Assembly (NCBI RefSeq): GCF_001375535.1
Contig: NZ_LN831197.1
Span: 3,482,129-3,546,128 of the forward strand
DNA: 64,000 nucleotides
Direction: 5' to 3'
From: Bacillus niameyensis
GTDB taxonomy: Bacteria > Bacillota > Bacilli > Bacillales > Bacillaceae_C
The position numbers were made by a program, and so were the translations under genes. The notes beneath the pieces are model-generated. The model made no database searches and was not told the DNA's origin. It was given only the letters and a program-made list of their open reading frames with translations. Position 1 is the stretch's first letter. The number at the start of each line of letters is the position of its first letter. Positions 60,052 to 64,000 of this stretch are shown here, one piece after another.

Positions 60052-60180
60052 TTACTCGCAAGCAATTCCATCTCCATCGTAATCCAGGTGCTTTGCACAT
60101 TCAGGGGCATCGCGGTATAAAGGTGCTCACGCGTAGCTCTTACGGTACTCTCCTACAGATTTCTGATCCCCGGTAAACGT
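60052..60180 (-). pseudogene. Excalibur-domain fragment
   Basis: On the minus strand the last 18 codons read PECAKHLDYDGDGIACE and stop at 60052-60054, the typical end of an Excalibur calcium-binding domain. Upstream frames (VYRGDQKSVGEYRKSYA) are interrupted. Only the end of a surface or nuclease-associated protein remains. Confidence 0.6.
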
Positions 60181-60183
60181 TGA

Positions 60184-60456
60184 TCAGTGTTGTTTAATAT
60201 ACCTATCTGCCTTTACGTTATTCAATTCTACGCGAAGTCTCATGGTTGCTATTTCCTTTGCTAGTTCGGGAGTACTACCATAACAATTAACGACTGTTAT
60301 TTCTCTATTAGATGCTGTTGCCATATACGTATCTCCATAGTCATATATCTCGTATTTTATTTTGCATTTCCGATAATACCAAACCCAATCCCAAAATTCT
60401 ATTAATTTAGTAGGTAAAGAGTATTTTAGCTTTAAGTATAAGGAATGAAGAAACAT
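60184..60456 (-). CDS. Small hypothetical protein
   Basis: The protein has 90 residues, with GAGGTG six bases before the ATG on the minus strand. It is aromatic and basic in the first half (LIEFWDWVWYYRKCKIKYEIYDYG) and helical in the second (STPELAKEIATMRLRVELNN). No signal peptide or known domain is recognised. The good ribosome site suggests a real gene, but it stands alone between decayed fragments and may be a remnant of mobile DNA. Just downstream on its strand lies the Excalibur fragment. Confidence 0.5.
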   Translation of the reverse strand: MFLHSLYLKLKYSLPTKLIEFWDWVWYYRKCKIKYEIYDYGDTYMATASNREITVVNCYGSTPELAKEIATMRLRVELNNVKADRYIKQH

Positions 60457-60589
60457 AATTTACACCTCAACATTCAATGATCATTGATTGTCCAATTGTT
60501 TTTTTAATGACATTTTCCCTTATAAGACTTCTTGTATTGATATCCGCTATAAACCTAACAACTGAGTATCCTCTCTATTATAGCAGATG

Positions 60590-60800
60590 AATTGAGCCGC
60601 GACTGCGGAGTCTTGAGCCATTCATTGTGGATAAAAGAGCCACCATTTGCGGAACTCAGAGCCACAGCGTAGCTGCTTGCCATTGACTGTAAGTTAAGTC
60701 AATGGTGGCGGACTAGCGAATTTACTCTACATTTGGCAGTAGAGTAGTATTTACCTTTACTAATAGTGGCTCTATTATCCGCACTCACTGGCTCATTCTG
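60590..60800. repeat. Foldback element with outer 30-bp inverted repeat and inner hairpins
   Basis: Imperfect arms 60614-60643 and 60766-60795 (TGAGCCA...GAGCCAC with GTGGCTC...TGGCTCA) enclose further stems: CCATTGACT/AGTCAATGG (about 60679-60705) and TACTCTAC/GTAGAGTA (about 60723-60747). No ORF lies inside. It could be a small non-autonomous mobile element or a structured RNA. It ends next to VanZ copy 2. Confidence 0.5.
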
Positions 60801-60817
60801 CCCGCAATACTCACCAT

Positions 60818-60957
60818 CCTGGTACGAAATACACCAGGTTTTCGTACCAGGGCATAGTGCTGAAGTTAGGGATGTTTTTATTGATAGCGTTGGTGTATTG
60901 TTGGAATTATTTATACTGGATGATTGTTTATGGAATTATGAAATTGAGGAATAGTTA
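60818..60957 (+). pseudogene. VanZ-family remnant (copy 2)
   Basis: In one frame it reads EIHQVFVPGHSAEVRDVFIDSVG, matching the signature of copy 1, and it is followed by the same downstream text (ACTTTAGTACGGTG). The left edge is a perfect 12-bp inverted repeat (60818-60829 with 60840-60851) inside the signature, suggesting a palindromic breakpoint. The frame then drifts, so it cannot be functional. Confidence 0.65.
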
Positions 60958-61399
60958 TACTCCCACTAAGCTTGATTGACTTGGCGGGGGGGTGTTTGGT
61001 TGACTCGCCCACTTTAGTACGGTGCCGCATTAATTACCATGCGTAAAGCGACAGGTATGACATGTGTATTTTAAACCAATACAAAGTTATGATGGAGAGA
61101 CAATCTTTATAAACAATCGTTATTTTTAAAGTAATTATCTCAATAATATCCTTGATGTTTAGGCTGTTCGAAACCTTTTCAAGATATTCCATTGAATACA
61201 GTGCGTCTTTTACGATTTTAGATTCTGATATCACATCTAGAAAAGTAAGAATAATTCTCTAGTTAAAGGAGCGGCCTCCCATTCGGAGGCCGTATCGTGT
61301 TAGCCAATAAATACCATATGACTTATCTCCTTTTTCTTAACCTAGTATCCAAGAAAATTTTTGAAAGCTTAGCATACGCCATTTTAGTCTTTTTTTTGT
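60958..61399. other. Gap with a doubtful minus-strand ORF and a short GC-rich hairpin
   Basis: A 66-codon frame on the minus strand (61034-61234, SKIVKDALYSMEYLEKVSNS) starts at GTG without a good ribosome site and has no recognised family; it may be a remnant. CGGCCTCC/GGAGGCCG at 61272-61292 forms a strong stem without a T tract, lying past the end of the XRE gene on its strand. Confidence 0.35.
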
Positions 61400-61630
61400 T
61401 TAGCCAAGGACATCTTTCTCAATTTCCTTCACGAAATCAGATGGAAGCATTTCTAAAGCTTCGGCTAGAGCCACTACGGTAGGGAAAGATGGCTCTTGTT
61501 GATTGTTTTCTAAATTGCTAATCGTTTTTCTATCAAGAGAACTTTGAAAGCCTAGTTCCTCTTGAGAAAATTGCTTGCCTCTCCTTAGTCTTTCAAGAGT
61601 AATTCCAATTTTCCACTGATTCAAATCCAT
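61400..61630 (-). CDS. Small XRE-family DNA-binding regulator
   Basis: The protein has 76 residues from the ATG at 61630, seven bases after AAGGAG; the ATG at 61636 abuts that site. A complete helix-turn-helix of the Cro/CI type covers residues 8-62: IGITLERLRRGKQFSQEELG, then SSLDRKTISNLENNQQEPSFPTVVALAEAL. There is no second domain. Small regulators like this are common in mobile or defence regions and in phage remnants. No obvious partner gene is transcribed with it, so the target is unknown; an autoregulatory site upstream is not evident. Confidence 0.8.
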   Translation of the reverse strand: MDLNQWKIGITLERLRRGKQFSQEELGFQSSLDRKTISNLENNQQEPSFPTVVALAEALEMLPSDFVKEIEKDVLG

Positions 61631-61636
61631 ATGCAT

Positions 61637-61920
61637 TCTCCTTTTTAAAACTATTAGATATCAAGGAGAATATTTAGAACACGGCATATAATGACCAAAA
61701 GTTGGCTGAGGTAAACAATCGGGGGCCTAACCCCTTATTTGATCGGACGCGATGCTCGATTTTGGAGCATTACAATAGGCTTATGTAGGGCAAAAGTCAG
61801 ACTTCTATTTTTCTAATACGGAAACTGAGTCATTCACAAATGCTAGGTTCGAAATAATTCCAAACGATTTTAAAAAGGCTGGGTGGCACTTAAGTTGCCC
61901 TCATCCAAGGCTTCGAAGTA
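61637..61920. other. Gap, nothing recognised
   Basis: No gene or clear regulatory site; slightly more GC-rich than the capsule region. Confidence 0.3.
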
Positions 61921-62472
61921 CTAGCCATATTGATGAGTTCTGATAGGGCTTACATTTCTTCTGTCCACTTTCATCCAGAGCTCATTGTGTTGTTCATTTA
62001 AAGTAAGAAGGAATGATGAGTACCTTGTCATTTCTTCTAGTTGTTCCGCTCTTTTAATTTTGTCATTGAAGGCGGATAATTTTGCTGGGATGGTCACGGT
62101 TTTTCCGTTACTAAACATGATGATGGTATTGTAGTTGTAGCTTCTTGTTCTCTTGATGTGAAAGGGGTTGAACCAGATGCAGTCTTCGTGTAAAGCTGAT
62201 CTTGTCGGGAATAAGACGATTCGGCGGATGGGATTAACGAGGATGGGGCAATGATGAACATTTCCTAATAGCCGTTTCGCCGTGTTTCTTGCTCCTTTTA
62301 GCTCATAGCCGATACAGCTTATGCTAAATTCTAGAATTTCCAGCGGGGACTGGTTGACGATAAAAGATCGTTTCGTTTCTGTGACAAGTGTGCACATTTT
62401 GCCATAGCGATCATAATAGCCTGTCATCCATAAGAACTGTTCTTTAATGATATAACGTGGTTTTACGAACAT
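61921..62472 (-). CDS. comK: Competence transcription factor ComK
   Basis: The protein has 183 residues, with AAGGAG seven bases before the ATG. The family pattern is clear: LVTETKRSFIVNQSPLEIL, SCIGYELKGARNTAKRLLGN, HHCPILVNPIRRIVLFPTRS, then HEDCIWFNPFHIKRTRSY and a beta-rich VTIPAKLSAFNDKIKRAEQL tail. Length is close to that of Bacillus subtilis ComK. ComK activates the DNA-uptake genes and its own promoter by binding AT-box pairs. No ComK boxes could be assigned with confidence upstream. The neighbouring gene is a small sigma factor in the same orientation. Confidence 0.88.
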   Translation of the reverse strand: MFVKPRYIIKEQFLWMTGYYDRYGKMCTLVTETKRSFIVNQSPLEILEFSISCIGYELKGARNTAKRLLGNVHHCPILVNPIRRIVLFPTRSALHEDCIWFNPFHIKRTRSYNYNTIIMFSNGKTVTIPAKLSAFNDKIKRAEQLEEMTRYSSFLLTLNEQHNELWMKVDRRNVSPIRTHQYG

Positions 62473-62860
62473 AAATCTGCTCCTTACTGGCTAATTGCCT
62501 ATAGTCTTTTTAGTACATTTGCCTTCTTTTTAAATCAGAAGAGTAGAATTGCTGAACTTTTACGAGTGAAGGAGTAATAAGTGATGCTACATTTGCTTGC
62601 TAGAAATGGCTGCCTTCCCTTAACAGGGGATGATCCATATAATTAGATACATCGTAATATTCACTCTTCTACAATTATTAGAATATAAGAAGATAATTCC
62701 GGCGATGTAGTATAGATCCCATAAGTTTCCTAGGGGCAAAGGAATAGCGATATTTGCTAAAGTTCAGTCAGATATTTCCCGCTGGAAAGGTTGGTATATC
62801 CGCTTTTGTGGGTATAAAGACGTAGGCGAAAAGATAATTGTTACAGAATTGTGAATAATT
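62473..62860. other. Upstream region of comK, no gene called
   Basis: The 388-base stretch probably holds the comK promoter on the minus strand, but no site was certain. On the plus strand a 20-codon frame at about 62583 (GAAGGAG site, MLHLLARNGCLPLTGD) is too short to call. Confidence 0.3.
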
Positions 62861-62890
62861 CAAAAGGAAGTGAGAATGATCCCCACTTCC
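62861..62890 (-). terminator. Terminator of the sigma factor gene
   Basis: On the minus strand GGAAGTG pairs with CACTTCC and is followed by TTTTG, within 35 bases of the stop. Confidence 0.65.
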
Positions 62891-62899
62891 CGAAACGAA

Positions 62900-63388
62900 T
62901 TAAACCAACTCATATATATTTTTAAGTTTTTTCTTGGCCTCTGCCCGCCACTTCTTCACGGTTGATTCAGAAACCTGTTCAATCGAAGCGATCTCTTTTA
63001 CCGTTAGTCCCTTTAGAAATGTATAGAGAACCCATTTTGTTTGGCCATCTGTTAGGTTCGCTGCCTGACAGTAGGAAAGAAGAATATCCTCTTCCATGAA
63101 GAAGGGGGCATATCCAGCCTCCAAGTATTCCAATTGATCTTGGGCAGGCATTTCTCTTTCCGCGTGCCTGTTCGTCCTCGACATCTCCGTCATCATTTTC
63201 CCTTTAATATAGGTGTAAGCGTAATTGGTGAAGCTCCCTTTTTCCGAATCAAACCGCTCATAAGCCTCCCATAACCCAATCAGTCCCACTTGAAAAAACT
63301 CATCCTTGTTTGTAAAAATATTCAAAGACGAAATGATTTTGTAAATCATCGGAGTATATTGACTTGAAACATGCTCAAAGCTTTCCAT
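62900..63388 (-). CDS. Small sigma-70 family RNA polymerase sigma factor
   Basis: The protein has 162 residues from the ATG at 63388, seven bases after AAGGG; a longer frame starting at 63442 adds residues of no family character. Region 2 is visible as YTPMIYKIISSLNI, FQVGLIGLWEAYERFDSEKGSFTNYAYTYI and KGKMMTEMSR. Region 4 is a helix-turn-helix: KGLTVKEIASIEQVSESTVKKWRAEAKKKLKNI. There is no region 1 or 3, and no anti-sigma gene is adjacent. It resembles SigH/ComX-like small factors more than classical ECF pairs. It lies just before comK in the same orientation, with a terminator between, so a role in competence is possible but unproven. Confidence 0.78.
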   Translation of the reverse strand: MESFEHVSSQYTPMIYKIISSLNIFTNKDEFFQVGLIGLWEAYERFDSEKGSFTNYAYTYIKGKMMTEMSRTNRHAEREMPAQDQLEYLEAGYAPFFMEEDILLSYCQAANLTDGQTKWVLYTFLKGLTVKEIASIEQVSESTVKKWRAEAKKKLKNIYELV

Positions 63389-63479
63389 CCAGATTCCCTT
63401 CAGAAAGCGCGCTTTACATGTATTCCCGGGTAACTCCACCATAATAGAAAGCTATTTTCCGAGCGAATGACTGAAAGGG

Positions 63480-64000
63480 AATTTATTGGATGGAACCGAT
63501 GCAAAAAGGCGAAAGAAGCGGGCAAATTGGAATTTTGGATAGAGAAAATGGAATTTGAAGCGGATTTTATAGAAGTGGTGAAATTCTGGCGGGGGATTCA
63601 ATTGAAAAATTAACGGGAGAAGTCGCAAAATTCCGGCGGGAAGTCGAAAGATTAATAGGGGAAGTCGGGAGATTCCGGCGGGAAGTTGAAAAATTAACAG
63701 GGGAAGTCGCGAAATACCGGCGGGAAGTTGAAAAATGAACAGGGGAAGTCGCGAAATTCCGGTGGGAAGTTGAAAGATTAACGGGAGAAGTCGCGAAATT
63801 CTGGTGAGAAGTCGAAAGATTAACAGGGGAAGTCGCGAAATTCCGGCGGGAAGTCGAAAGATTAACGGGAGAAGTCGCGAAATTGCGGTGAGAAGTTGAA
63901 AAATTAACGGGAGAAGTCGCGAAATTCTGGTGGGAAGTTGAAAGATTAACGGGAGAAGTCGCGAAATTCTGGTGAGAAGTCGAAAGATTAACAGGGGAAG
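63480..64000. repeat. 21-bp tandem repeat array, locus 5, 42-bp alternating period
   Basis: From about 63590 to the window end two 21-base units alternate with little divergence: GAAGTCGCGAAATTCCGGNGG and GAAGTTGAAAGATTAACGGGA types. At least nine 42-base periods are visible and the array runs off the edge. The first 100 bases are more diverged. In one frame the units read as heptads (EVAKFRR, EVERLTG) broken only by TGA codons. Same family and orientation as loci 1 and 4. Confidence 0.88.

Noticed and set aside
61297..61482. 61-codon plus-strand ORF
   Set aside because: It overlaps the XRE regulator on the other strand, which has a clear fold and ribosome site.
63590..64000. CRISPR-like array
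   Set aside because: The units are directly adjacent 21-mers with no unique spacers of constant length and no cas genes nearby.

Overview
The window looks like the chromosome of a low-GC Bacillales bacterium, most likely Bacillaceae. The evidence is a recognisable comK, TagGH-type export genes, a Wzz/tyrosine-kinase/PHP-phosphatase trio of the YwqCDE kind, TarI/TagB/TagF-type teichoic acid enzymes, two gtaB copies, strong GGAGG ribosome sites with many GTG/TTG starts, and Firmicute IS1182 and IS110 remnants. No rRNA or tRNA gene was seen. Almost the whole window is about building, exporting and remodelling the cell surface.

Region A (1-18.7 kb): a wall-polymer locus. It holds a glycosyltransferase tail, a UDP-ManNAc dehydrogenase, a methyltransferase with a coiled coil, a double glycosyltransferase, a four-domain fusion (AsnB-like, heparinase-type lyase, beta-sandwich, SSAGGF hydrolase), a second heparinase-type lyase on the other strand, a TagGH-like exporter, UDP-GlcNAc 2-epimerase and a GSSKGGF hydrolase. 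Epimerase plus dehydrogenase imply UDP-ManNAcA, so the polymer probably contains a uronic acid, which would suit the lyases.

Region B (18.7-26.6 kb): wall hydrolases. An amidase with five SH3-like repeats and an M14 peptidase with seven are followed by a decayed third relative. Next comes a divergent pair, a GSSKGGF hydrolase and a lipoprotein, that splits a domain combination found fused in region A.

Region C (26.6-41.7 kb): a dead IS1182-family element, then an operon for an activated polyol (probably CDP-ribitol) and polyol-phosphate transfer: IspD/TarI-like gene, SDR reductase and two TagB/TagF-like transferases. It is followed by gtaB and a very large TagF-like/GT4 fusion with GW modules inserted between the two halves of the GT4. 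A broken toxin-antitoxin pair, an AbrB-like protein, a NERD protein and an SGNH hydrolase follow. Several intergenic stretches carry a 21-bp degenerate tandem repeat family.

Region D (41.9-56.5 kb): a capsule/exopolysaccharide cluster. Wzz, kinase and phosphatase are followed by a 417-base leader with a candidate epsC/EAR RNA and three strong hairpins, then an EpsC/CapD-like enzyme, a second gtaB, the initiating sugar transferase, an aldolase and a 2-hydroxyacid dehydrogenase, two glycosyltransferases, a Wzy-like polymerase, a MurJ/MVF-type flippase and a DUF1919 protein. The later part is clearly more AT-rich, which suggests horizontal exchange.

Region E (56.5-64 kb): accessory DNA. It has an IS110 remnant, a two-gene AAA ATPase/DUF4435 pair resembling the PARIS anti-phage system (AriA/AriB), two decayed VanZ copies, an Excalibur-domain fragment, a foldback element, a small XRE regulator, comK, a small sigma-70-type factor, and a long array of the 21-bp repeat running off the end.
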